From the NCBI GenBank assembly GCA_039920645.1, contig JBDSDI010000169.1:1-10064 (forward strand): a stretch of DNA of 10,064 bases, written 5' to 3'. The translations under genes were made by a program, and so were the position numbers. The notes beneath the pieces are model-generated. The model searched no databases and was not told where the DNA came from. It saw only the letters and a list, made by a program, of their open reading frames with translations. The DNA comes from CAMCVE01 sp039920645 (GTDB lineage Bacteria; Bdellovibrionota; UBA2428). This document shows, piece by piece, positions 1 to 5,407 of the stretch (positions within the stretch are counted from its first letter, which is position 1; each line of letters opens with the position of its first letter).

Positions 1-451
1 TTTCAAGCCAGCCCAGATAAGTGGTGCCGACTTGAACGACGACCTTCTTGTCCATGATGCCCGAGAGGGTCGTGGGCCCGCCCTCTTTGCTTACGATCAC
101 ACCGCCGGTGCAATAGTGAGGAGCTAGAAAATCGACGACTTTAGCTCGTTCGGCCGTGATGCCGTGCGACGATGCGACGAGATCCGAACGGTCCTGCGTG
201 AGGCCGATCAGAAGAGAGTCGAAGTTATAGGTCTTCCAGTCGGCCTTGAGTTTCAGCTCGCCGACGACGAGGTTGGCCACCTCGATTTCGAAGCCCGTAA
301 GGTCTTTGCCTTTGAAAAAGTTAAAGGGCGGGAATGTCCCCTCGGTCGTGGCGCGGATTACTCCCGTGGCCTGGATTTGCTTAAGACTTCGAGCTTGGGA
401 CGAGATGCTCAACGAGAAAGCCAAGAGAAGGGCGGCGTGACGTGTATTCAT
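1..451 (-). CDS. Amino-acid-type ABC transporter periplasmic substrate-binding protein, partial (family 3)
   Basis: About 150 codons are visible, reading leftwards from an ATG at 451-449 and still open at base 1, so the C-terminal part is missing. The start MNTRHAALLLAFSLSISSQA is a signal peptide (basic n-region, hydrophobic core, Ala before the likely cleavage site). The next part follows the SBP_bac_3 pattern: a GVIRATTEGTFPPFNF strand with the conserved Pro-Pro-Phe, then LTGFEIEVAN (the GFdvdla motif), then FDSLLIGLTQDRSDLVASS, then ITAERAKVVDFLAPHY, equivalent to the t.eR...vdFs.Py motif of this family. Proteins of this family bind polar amino acids or related small solutes in the periplasm and deliver them to an ABC importer; the ligand cannot be read here. 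The gene is divergent from the efflux operon. No permease or ATPase gene for it is visible. No clear Shine-Dalgarno precedes the ATG. Confidence 0.87.
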   Translation of the reverse strand, partial: MNTRHAALLLAFSLSISSQARSLKQIQATGVIRATTEGTFPPFNFFKGKDLTGFEIEVANLVVGELKLKADWKTYNFDSLLIGLTQDRSDLVASSHGITAERAKVVDFLAPHYCTGGVIVSKEGGPTTLSGIMDKKVVVQVGTTYLGWLE

Positions 452-457
452 GGAATC

Positions 458-486
458 TTTTTAGGACCACTTGAACTTTATCGCAA
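458..486 (-). promoter_or_regulatory. Candidate promoter of the solute-binding protein gene
   Basis: On the minus strand, TTGCGA (486-481) and TAAAAA (463-458) are separated by 17 bp and match the sigma-70 consensus at 4 of 6 positions each. Only 6 bases separate the -10-like box from the ATG, so transcription would begin at about the start codon. Identified by eye, so weak on its own. It gains some weight because two other transcription-unit starts in the window show the same arrangement. Confidence 0.3.
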
Positions 487-521
487 GGACTTCGGTCTAA
501 GCTTCTAGGATGATCCGACGT

Positions 522-549
522 TTGTCAGCTTCGAGTGCTTCACCTAGGA
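522..549 (+). promoter_or_regulatory. Candidate promoter of the tolC-macA-macB operon
   Basis: TTGTCA at 522-527 (5 of 6 to the -35 consensus) and TAGGAT at 544-549 (4 of 6 to the -10 consensus) are separated by 16 bp. The -10-like box ends 8 bases before the preferred ATG at 558, so the transcript would start about 2 bases upstream of it. The same bases include AGGA (545-548), which could instead be read as a Shine-Dalgarno; the two readings compete. Confidence 0.33.
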
Positions 550-557
550 TCTCAAGG

Positions 558-1850
558 ATGGGCAAACGCGCGCTGCTGCTGATCTTAGCGACCCCGATCT
601 GCCTGCAGTTGCGGGCCGAAGGGCTGGGACTCGGTGACCTCATCGGGCTCGCCGAGAAAAGCAACCTCGGTTTGACCGAAGGTCGTATCGCGCTCGATGT
701 CGCACGCGCCGGCGTCACGGTTTCGCGGTCGGCATTGCTGCCGAAGCTTTCGATCGAATATTCGGCAAATTACGCCTCCCAGTCCGATACGTGGAACTCT
801 CAGGCCGGTCTCGTTCTGCGGCAAAACTTTTACGATGGTGGTCAAAGTTGGTCCGCTCTCGAATCGAGTCGCATTGCGCGGGCGCGAGCGGAAATTGAAG
901 AAAAACGAGCCCGTGAAACCATGTCTTTGGCCGTACTCAAGTCTTTTGCCGCCGCGAGCCGCCTCGAACGTAACCGCGTCGCTTCGAGCCGGAAACTGGG
1001 ACTTCTCGAGCAACAATTCAATTTAGCGCGCAGTCAGTATCGCCAGGGTCGCAAGACTCAGCAGGATTATCAGCTGCTCGAAGCCGAACTCGAGCGAAGC
1101 CGTCTTGAAGTCGATAGCGTCGACAATGAGCTTTTTGCGGCTTACCGAAATCTCGAAAAGACCGTAGGAAATCCCGAGGTCGTCTTTGACGTTTCCAAGC
1201 TCGAGATGCTGACGGCTGAAAAGATTCTTTCTCTCAAACAATGGTTCGAAGAAAGCGCTTACGATCCCGCCGCAGAAAGTCTTGAACTTAAATCCGAAAA
1301 ACTCGCCGTGGATGAGTCGCAACTGTCCGTGGATCTCATACGTAAGCAGTACTGGCCCGTGCTGGGTGTGAATGCCTCGGCAACTTACGGGTCCTCGTCT
1401 CTCATCGGCCCAGGCGCAAGTTCTTGGGGTGACCACGACGGTTTTAATCTCGGCGTCGGCCTGCAATTGAACTGGACACTGTGGGATTGGGGCGGCGTTC
1501 CCGCTCAAGTCGCGCGCGCTAAAGCAAACGAAGTTCTCGAGACCAAACGCTTTGAGCAGAGAAAACTCGATCTTGTGAACGACTATCGAGCGCTCAGTGA
1601 CAATCTCAGACGCCAAGGACATGTGCTCGAAGTTCAGCAAAAGATTCGCGGTCTCGAACGCAAGTCTTTCCAGCAGATCGATCAGGAATACCGGGAAGGG
1701 CGCTCGACCTACCTTGAACTTATCACCGCGCTCGAACGCGATATCCAAGCCGAGCTGAGTTTCGAGAATGAAGTCTTTGCTTATTTTGTTTCGCTCGCCG
1801 AAGTGCTGGAGCTGAAGGGAAATCTCTATGATCATGCGAAAACGCTTTAA
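558..1850 (+). CDS. tolC: TolC-type outer membrane efflux channel
   Basis: Outer-membrane efflux protein (OEP family), 430 residues from the preferred ATG at 558. That start opens directly into a signal peptide, MGKRALLLILATPICLQLRA. An in-frame ATG at 510 would add 16 residues ahead of it and has no spaced Shine-Dalgarno. The protein shows the two homologous halves typical of TolC. Each has a beta-strand segment with an aromatic 'W/F-D-G-G' turn (residues about 85-96 and 300-313, the second reading LNWTLWDWGG) followed by long charged helices. The periplasmic helix-turn tips read YRQGRKTQQD (161-170) and YREGRSTYLEL (378-388), matching the usual Y..G..t..dl pattern but with Arg at the turn. 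In this family a homotrimer forms the exit duct through the outer membrane. The gene overlaps macA by 23 bases, so the two are probably co-translated. Slightly shorter than Escherichia coli TolC. Confidence 0.9.
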   Translation: MGKRALLLILATPICLQLRAEGLGLGDLIGLAEKSNLGLTEGRIALDVARAGVTVSRSALLPKLSIEYSANYASQSDTWNSQAGLVLRQNFYDGGQSWSALESSRIARARAEIEEKRARETMSLAVLKSFAAASRLERNRVASSRKLGLLEQQFNLARSQYRQGRKTQQDYQLLEAELERSRLEVDSVDNELFAAYRNLEKTVGNPEVVFDVSKLEMLTAEKILSLKQWFEESAYDPAAESLELKSEKLAVDESQLSVDLIRKQYWPVLGVNASATYGSSSLIGPGASSWGDHDGFNLGVGLQLNWTLWDWGGVPAQVARAKANEVLETKRFEQRKLDLVNDYRALSDNLRRQGHVLEVQQKIRGLERKSFQQIDQEYREGRSTYLELITALERDIQAELSFENEVFAYFVSLAEVLELKGNLYDHAKTL

Positions 1851-2736
1851 TGCGCACTTCATCTTCGCCGTTTTGTGCGTCATGCTCGGCTCTTGCAGCC
1901 GAGCCTCGAATCCGGCTCGAACGGGGCGCGCAACGATTCAGGATATCGAGCAGCGCATCTCTGTAACCGGAACGCTGCGGGGTAAGAGAAGCACCTATAT
2001 CACTCCCGCTTACTCAGGCTACGTCTTGGATCTTCGCGCCAAGCTCGGCGACCGAGTCAAAGAAAACGATCCTCTCGTGCGGATCGCGCAGACCGTGGAT
2101 CAACCCTTGGCGCAGATTTTTCCGATCCGCGCGCCTTTCGCAGGCGTCGTTACGCAAGTTCTCAAGAGCAATGGAGAATATGTCACGACCACAGCGGCGT
2201 CGGGTTCCGGCATCAGCGACAGCTCCGTATTGAAGCTCGACGACCTTTCCGAATTCTGGCTCGATTCCGCAGTGCCGGAGATCGATATCGCGAAAGTCAA
2301 AACCGGTCTCGAGAGTCAAATCCGCCCAAACGCTCTCGTCGGCGGTGTTTACGAAGGCACGGTTCGCGAGATTTCCCTGTCGGCGAAGGAATCAACCGAT
2401 CGTTGGGATAAAGGTAAAGTCGAGTTCGCGGTCCTTATCCAACTCACGAAACCCGACGCGAAGCTTCGTCCCGGAATGAGCGCGGTCGCGGACATCATTG
2501 CGGCGCGCGCCGAGAAAGTTCTCGCGCTTCCTCATGAGTTCGTTCATACGCGCGACGAGGAGTACTACGTCGTCGATCTTAAGGGTGCTGAGATCCCGGT
2601 CACGACCGGCATTTCGAACGAGAGCGTTGTCGAGATCAAGTCCGGTCTCAAGGAAGGCCAAGAAGTACAGATGATCGATTTCTCGCAAGTGACCACGGGA
2701 GGCGCAAGTGGAAAACGCGGTCGTTCCCGTCGTTGA
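1828..2736 (+). CDS. macA: MacA-type periplasmic adaptor (membrane fusion) lipoprotein lacking the helical hairpin
   Basis: Membrane-fusion/adaptor protein of 302 residues that should bridge the MacB permease and the TolC channel. The start at 1828 is supported by AAGGGA (1815-1820) 7 bases upstream; a second Met two codons later would be too far. A lipobox LGSC puts the lipidated Cys at residue 23, followed by Ser. First lipoyl half about 56-86 (ITPAYSGYVLDL, GDRVKENDPLVRI); second half about 99-140 (PIRAPFAGVVTQVLKSNGEYV); beta-barrel about 141-225, ending in the family hallmark LRPGMSAVADI; membrane-proximal domain about 226-285 (VVEIKSGLKEGQEVQ). Only about 12 residues (87-98) join the lipoyl halves, where MacA or AcrA carry a long coiled-coil hairpin that reaches TolC. 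The lack of frame disruption argues against a broken gene. The last 29 bases overlap macB and encode a basic tail (GKRGRSRR). Confidence 0.9.
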   Translation: MIMRKRFNAHFIFAVLCVMLGSCSRASNPARTGRATIQDIEQRISVTGTLRGKRSTYITPAYSGYVLDLRAKLGDRVKENDPLVRIAQTVDQPLAQIFPIRAPFAGVVTQVLKSNGEYVTTTAASGSGISDSSVLKLDDLSEFWLDSAVPEIDIAKVKTGLESQIRPNALVGGVYEGTVREISLSAKESTDRWDKGKVEFAVLIQLTKPDAKLRPGMSAVADIIAARAEKVLALPHEFVHTRDEEYYVVDLKGAEIPVTTGISNESVVEIKSGLKEGQEVQMIDFSQVTTGGASGKRGRSRR

Positions 2737-4738
2737 GGCGAGGGGACTTCGATTTTCTTATCGACCCGGCGAAGAAATTCTCAAAGGAGTTTCTTTCAAG
2801 ATTCATCCGGGGGAACTCGTCGCCGTCACGGGTCCTTCGGGTTCGGGTAAATCCACGCTCTTCTATTTGCTCGGCTGTCTGCTCGATCGTTTCGAAGGAG
2901 ACGTGCTGGTCAAGGGACGATCGACCCGCGATCTCTCCCAAAACGAAAAAGCGTGGCTCAGAAACCGAGAAATCGGTTTCGTTTTCCAACAATTCTACCT
3001 TTTGCCGCGCGCGACGGTTTTGGAAAACATTCTCTTGCCCACGCAGTTTCCCTTCGACGATTCCCGTGCAACTCCCGAAGACCGCGCTCGCGCGGCGCAG
3101 ATCGCTGAAAAACTCGGCATCACCGATCTTCTTGATCGAAGCCCTCAGGAACTTTCCGGCGGTCAGCAGCAGCGCGTTGCGATCGCGCGCGCGCTTCTGC
3201 GTAAAGCTGACCTGATCCTCGCCGACGAACCGACGGGCAACCTCGATTCAAAAAGCAGCGAGTCCGTCATGGAAATTCTCAAAAAACTCAATCAGGAAGG
3301 GCATACGATCGTTGTCGTCACGCACGATTCCGAAATTGCCGAGCAGTGCACGCGCGTGATCCGCGTGAAGGACGGACTCCTCGAGTCCGATGAGACAAGT
3401 GATCCTTCGGCGGCGAAAAAAAACGCCAAACCTTTTCAGCTGGAACGGCACGACTTCGGAGGCTTGGGTCTCGGTTCTTTCGTAAAAGCGATGCCCGTTG
3501 CCTGGGGAAACATCAAGCGTTCGCGCGCCAAATCTGCACTCACCATGCTCGGCGTGAGCTTGGGCGTCGCGGCGGTTCTCACCACCATGAGTCTCGGCGC
3601 TTACGCGAAGAACAAAATTCTCGAAGGCTACGAGGCGATGGGCGTCAACACGCTCAGGTTCTACGGCTATCCCAATTGGCGACGTTCGTCGCAAGACTTC
3701 GCGCCCGCGACCTTCAAAGAGTTCAAGTGGGACAGTGATCTCGTTCCGCTCATGAGGACTTTTCCGCAAATCGAGGCCGTGAGTCCGCTCTTCAATATGT
3801 ACGAGCCGACGCTCTCCTTCGGGGGCCTGAGCTTCGCGGACAAGACAATGGCGCTCGGCGTGAACGAGCAGTACTTTCCGATTACGGGCCAGCGTGTGTC
3901 CGACGGACGCGCGCTCTCGGTTTTCGACGTCAAGCTGGGCGCCGCGGTTTGCGTTATCGGGGCAGAAGTGAAGAATCGCCTCTTCACCGGTGCACTCGCC
4001 GTGGGCCGCACTTTGTCCGTTTCCCAGGAATCCGCGAATTCGATGCCCTGCAAGATCGTCGGCGTTCTCGAAAAACAACCGAGCTCCCAGGATCAGATTC
4101 AGATCGATAACGAAGTGATCATGCCCTACACGTATTTCTCGAAGATGGCGACCATGCCATATCAGCGGTCGATGCAAGAGTTCCTCATGAAGATCCAGTC
4201 CGGTTACGACCCCGCTGAAGAAGGTCCAAGCTTCGAGGGTTACTTCATTTCGCGCTACGGTTCGACCGGGCAGTTCGCCGCTAACTCGGATGCCAAGCTC
4301 ATATCCCAGATGAAACTTTTTCTGAATGTGTTCTCGGGCTTGCTATCGGCCGTCGCGGTCATCGCACTCGTAGTGGGTGGCGTAGGTATCAACAACATGA
4401 TGCTCGCGAGTCTTTCGGAACGTCTCAAAGAGCTAGGTCTTCGCAAAGCGCTTGGCGCGACGCCTCGGCAACTTCGTTTCTTGATGCTCGGTGAATCTGT
4501 ACTCTTGTGTACGGCTGCGGGACTTGTGGGACTCGTGGTCGGATTCGGCGCTTACCAGGGCCTCGTTTTCGCAGCCACGAAACTGATTCCAAAACTTCAA
4601 TACGAATGGATCTTCGAGCCGACGGCTTTCATTCTTTCGTTTGCGGCGATTTTCCTGACCGGACTTTCTAGCGGATTCGTTCCGGCCATGAAGGCGGAAC
4701 GCTTGGACGTCATGGATGCCTTGAGACAAGACATCTAG
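2708..4738 (+). CDS. macB: MacB-type ABC efflux transporter, fused ATPase-permease
   Basis: Full-length MacB, 676 residues; E. coli MacB is similar in size. The start is a GTG at 2708 inside the macA frame, preceded by GGGAGG (2697-2702) at 5 bases. ATPase domain, residues about 9-225: Walker A GPSGSGKST (42-50), Q-loop FVFQQF (91-96), signature LSGGQQQR (149-156), Walker B LILADEP (169-175), D-loop NLDS (178-181) and switch His in VVTHD (206). All catalytic positions are intact. A linker leads to TM1 at about 277-298, then a periplasmic domain of about 240 residues, then TM2 (540-560), TM3 (593-617) and TM4 (638-658). VVGGVGINNMMLASLSERLKELGLRKALGA (in two overlapping parts, 555-584) and the terminal PAMKAERLDVMDALR are hallmarks of the MacB/FtsX permease fold. 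MacB works by mechanotransmission: it forms a dimer that pushes periplasmic substrates through the adaptor and TolC. Known family substrates include macrolides, peptides and enterotoxin; the substrate here is unknown. Confidence 0.95.
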   Translation: MENAVVPVVEARGLRFSYRPGEEILKGVSFKIHPGELVAVTGPSGSGKSTLFYLLGCLLDRFEGDVLVKGRSTRDLSQNEKAWLRNREIGFVFQQFYLLPRATVLENILLPTQFPFDDSRATPEDRARAAQIAEKLGITDLLDRSPQELSGGQQQRVAIARALLRKADLILADEPTGNLDSKSSESVMEILKKLNQEGHTIVVVTHDSEIAEQCTRVIRVKDGLLESDETSDPSAAKKNAKPFQLERHDFGGLGLGSFVKAMPVAWGNIKRSRAKSALTMLGVSLGVAAVLTTMSLGAYAKNKILEGYEAMGVNTLRFYGYPNWRRSSQDFAPATFKEFKWDSDLVPLMRTFPQIEAVSPLFNMYEPTLSFGGLSFADKTMALGVNEQYFPITGQRVSDGRALSVFDVKLGAAVCVIGAEVKNRLFTGALAVGRTLSVSQESANSMPCKIVGVLEKQPSSQDQIQIDNEVIMPYTYFSKMATMPYQRSMQEFLMKIQSGYDPAEEGPSFEGYFISRYGSTGQFAANSDAKLISQMKLFLNVFSGLLSAVAVIALVVGGVGINNMMLASLSERLKELGLRKALGATPRQLRFLMLGESVLLCTAAGLVGLVVGFGAYQGLVFAATKLIPKLQYEWIFEPTAFILSFAAIFLTGLSSGFVPAMKAERLDVMDALRQDI

Positions 4739-4826
4739 CAGCGACGCTTCAGAATTTTTTTCAAAAAATATCCGCGCGAAAAAAACGCGCAGTCAAAATA
4801 TATTTGTGTCGTCATGAAATTTGCGA

Positions 4827-4855
4827 TGGACGAAAACGTGCGATGTTTGTATTCT
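4827..4855 (+). promoter_or_regulatory. Candidate sigma-70-like promoter upstream of the 36-codon frame
   Basis: TGGACG (4827-4832) and TATTCT (4850-4855) each match the consensus at 4 of 6 positions with an ideal 17-bp spacer. Transcription would start near 4862, leaving an untranslated leader of about 26 bases that contains the strong ribosome binding site at 4873-4880. A/T tracts lie 30 to 70 bases further upstream. Found by eye only. Confidence 0.35.
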
Positions 4856-4872
4856 GATCTCAGTTCTTTTTG

Positions 4873-4880
4873 AAAGGAGG
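4873..4880 (+). promoter_or_regulatory. Consensus Shine-Dalgarno sequence AAAGGAGG
   Basis: AAAGGAGG is the strongest ribosome binding site seen in the window, complementary over 8 bases to the usual 16S rRNA 3' end. It sits 7 bases before the ATG at 4888, which is ideal spacing. It is the main reason to take the following short frame seriously. Confidence 0.6.
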
Positions 4881-4887
4881 ACAGCTC

Positions 4888-4998
4888 ATGACGATTCTTA
4901 TTAAGATTTCTCTTACCACGCAGGCGGTACTAACCGATGTTGATGGCGGCGTTAGCATGTTCTCCTCTCGAGAAATGCCTTCTTCAGGCTCATGCTGA
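4888..4998 (+). CDS. Possible 36-residue peptide with a double-glycine-like leader
   Basis: An ATG with ideal ribosome binding opens a 36-codon frame ending in TGA at 4996-4998. The product is not recognised. Residues 1-21 are rich in Ile, Leu, Val and Thr and end in VLTDVDGG (14-21). With Gly20-Gly21 as positions -2/-1, Leu falls at -7 and Val at -4, the hydrophobic positions of double-glycine leaders of secreted peptides; the usual Glu at -8 is Val here and the Leu expected at -12 is shifted by one. The remainder, VSMFSSREMPSSGSC, would be a 15-residue core ending in Cys. It lies about 150 bases downstream of the TolC-MacA-MacB genes on the same strand. No C39 peptidase is visible. The 3' half overlaps an 18-bp inverted repeat, so the frame could instead be a regulatory leader peptide, or chance within a structured RNA. 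Confidence 0.42.
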   Translation: MTILIKISLTTQAVLTDVDGGVSMFSSREMPSSGSC

Positions 4999-5008
4999 CG
5001 CCGCCATC
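4942..5008 (+). repeat. Inverted repeat, 18-bp stem with a 31-base loop
   Basis: GATGGCGGCGTTAGCATG (4942-4959) pairs with CATGCTGACGCCGCCATC (4991-5008) along all 18 positions, with one G-U wobble (U4953 with the G opposite) and no bulge. It lies across the 3' half of the 36-codon frame, whose stop codon is inside the right arm. No T-run follows, so it is not an ordinary intrinsic terminator. It could be an RNA regulatory element, an mRNA-stabilising structure, or a REP/MITE-like dispersed palindrome. A short competing pairing, CTAAC (4930-4934) with GTTAG (4951-4955), would disrupt part of the left arm. Confidence 0.8.
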
Positions 5009-5041
5009 CCCGGCAAAATCGACTAGCAAAATTTAAAGTTC

Positions 5042-5061
5042 AAAAACGTAGCAACGTTTTT
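5042..5061 (+). terminator. Weak terminator-like hairpin
   Basis: AAAAACGT (5042-5049) and ACGTTTTT (5054-5061) form a perfect 8-bp stem with a 4-base loop; the right arm ends in T5. It contains only two G-C pairs, and the T-run is part of the stem, so it would be a weak, possibly bidirectional terminator. Its position fits the end of a short transcript starting near 4862 (about 200 nt). Confidence 0.35.
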
Positions 5062-5117
5062 CGCGCGCGCATCCGAGGATTCATGCCGAATTCGCCACTC
5101 GCGTTCTCGTTCTTTTT

Positions 5118-5146
5118 TTGCTCTCGAACCCTTCACATTTTTTAAA
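5118..5146 (+). promoter_or_regulatory. Weak candidate promoter upstream of the 48-codon and acetyltransferase genes
   Basis: TTGCTC (5118-5123) and TTTAAA (5141-5146), 17 bp apart, match the consensus at 3 and 4 of 6 positions. Transcription from here would give a leader of about 108 bases containing the small CGCGAT/ATCGCG hairpin at 5173-5188. Low specificity. Confidence 0.22.
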
Positions 5147-5260
5147 CGGCTTTTCGGGCCTGTGTCTGCTCGCGCGATTTTTATCGCGAGCTTTCGGTTT
5201 TCGATGCGATCACGTCGCAGGACCTCACACGCGCTCGATCATTCAAAAAAGAAAGATTTT

Positions 5261-5407
5261 ATGTTCAAAATACAATGGTCATGGTTAAGAGTTTTCTGGT
5301 CGCGTCCGTGCTTGGTGCGTCACTGCGATTCCGAACGTCGTCCCCTCGAACGGGAAGAATGGGAAAACCTCATTTTTCGCCCGAGCTCGGTGGAGAGGAA
5401 TCAGTAA
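5261..5407 (+). CDS. Possible 48-residue small protein, translationally coupled to the acetyltransferase
   Basis: This ATG-started frame is 48 codons long. Its TAA (5405-5407) shares its last base with the ATG of the acetyltransferase gene (TAATG), an arrangement typical of translational coupling. The product is unrecognised. The N-terminal 20 residues (MFKIQWSWLRVFWSRPCLVR) are basic and Trp-rich and could be amphipathic; the rest is charged (ERRPLEREEWENLIF). It has two Cys (18 and 22) and four Trp. Codons in the second half look like those of the neighbouring genes. Only an A/G-rich run (AAAAAAGAAAGA) precedes the ATG, a poor ribosome site. A competing frame over the same bases, starting at 5275, would be an N-terminal extension of the acetyltransferase. 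Confidence 0.42.
   Translation: MFKIQWSWLRVFWSRPCLVRHCDSERRPLEREEWENLIFRPSSVERNQ

Larger units (their letters stand above)
4739..5260. other. Structured 520-base intergenic region between macB and the next annotated gene
   Basis: This region has no long reading frame but is not featureless. From left to right: 4755-4798 carries several runs of T and A (T7, A6, A7, A4) and a GCGCG-A7-CGCGC hairpin, which could bend DNA or act as an upstream promoter element. A promoter-like pair lies at 4827-4855. AAAGGAGG lies at 4873-4880, then a 36-codon frame and an 18-bp-stem inverted repeat (4942-5008). An A/T-rich hairpin at 5042-5061 is followed by an alternating CG run (5062-5070). A second promoter-like pair lies at 5118-5146. 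A small hairpin, CGCGAT/ATCGCG with a TTTT loop, lies at 5173-5188. The sub-elements are listed separately where they can be supported. Confidence 0.6.

Noticed and set aside
510..557. 16-residue N-terminal extension of the TolC protein from ATG 510
   Set aside because: It would precede the signal peptide with a Ser/Arg-rich stretch and lacks a spaced Shine-Dalgarno; 558 gives a canonical signal peptide.
1023..1883. 286-codon minus-strand frame opposite tolC
   Set aside because: It lies wholly antisense to a clear OEP-family gene, shows no recognisable domain, and has the composition expected of a codon-bias shadow.
3184..3194. Alternating CG run as a Z-DNA or regulatory element
   Set aside because: It encodes Ile-Ala-Arg-Ala of the conserved segment after the ABC signature; codon choice explains it.
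3248..4177. 309-codon minus-strand frame opposite macB
   Set aside because: Antisense to the intact macB domains; His/Arg/Glu-rich product without any motif, typical of a shadow frame.
4774..4790. GCGCG-A7-CGCGC hairpin as the macB terminator
   Set aside because: The stem is only 5 bp and no T-run follows on the plus strand; the T-rich side faces a direction with no gene to terminate.
4951..5008. Integron attC-like site (GTTAG within a palindrome)
   Set aside because: The GTTRRRY/RYYYAAC core boxes and the usual L/R box layout are not present.
4888..5061. Branched-chain amino-acid attenuator (Ile/Leu/Val/Thr-rich leader peptide plus hairpins)
   Set aside because: No amino-acid biosynthesis gene follows, no strong U-tract terminator exists, and there is no run of consecutive control codons.
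5275..5406. 44-residue extension of the acetyltransferase from ATG 5275
   Set aside because: The segment does not resemble a GNAT domain, while 5407 has GGAGAGGA at 7 bases. Kept only as an alternative.
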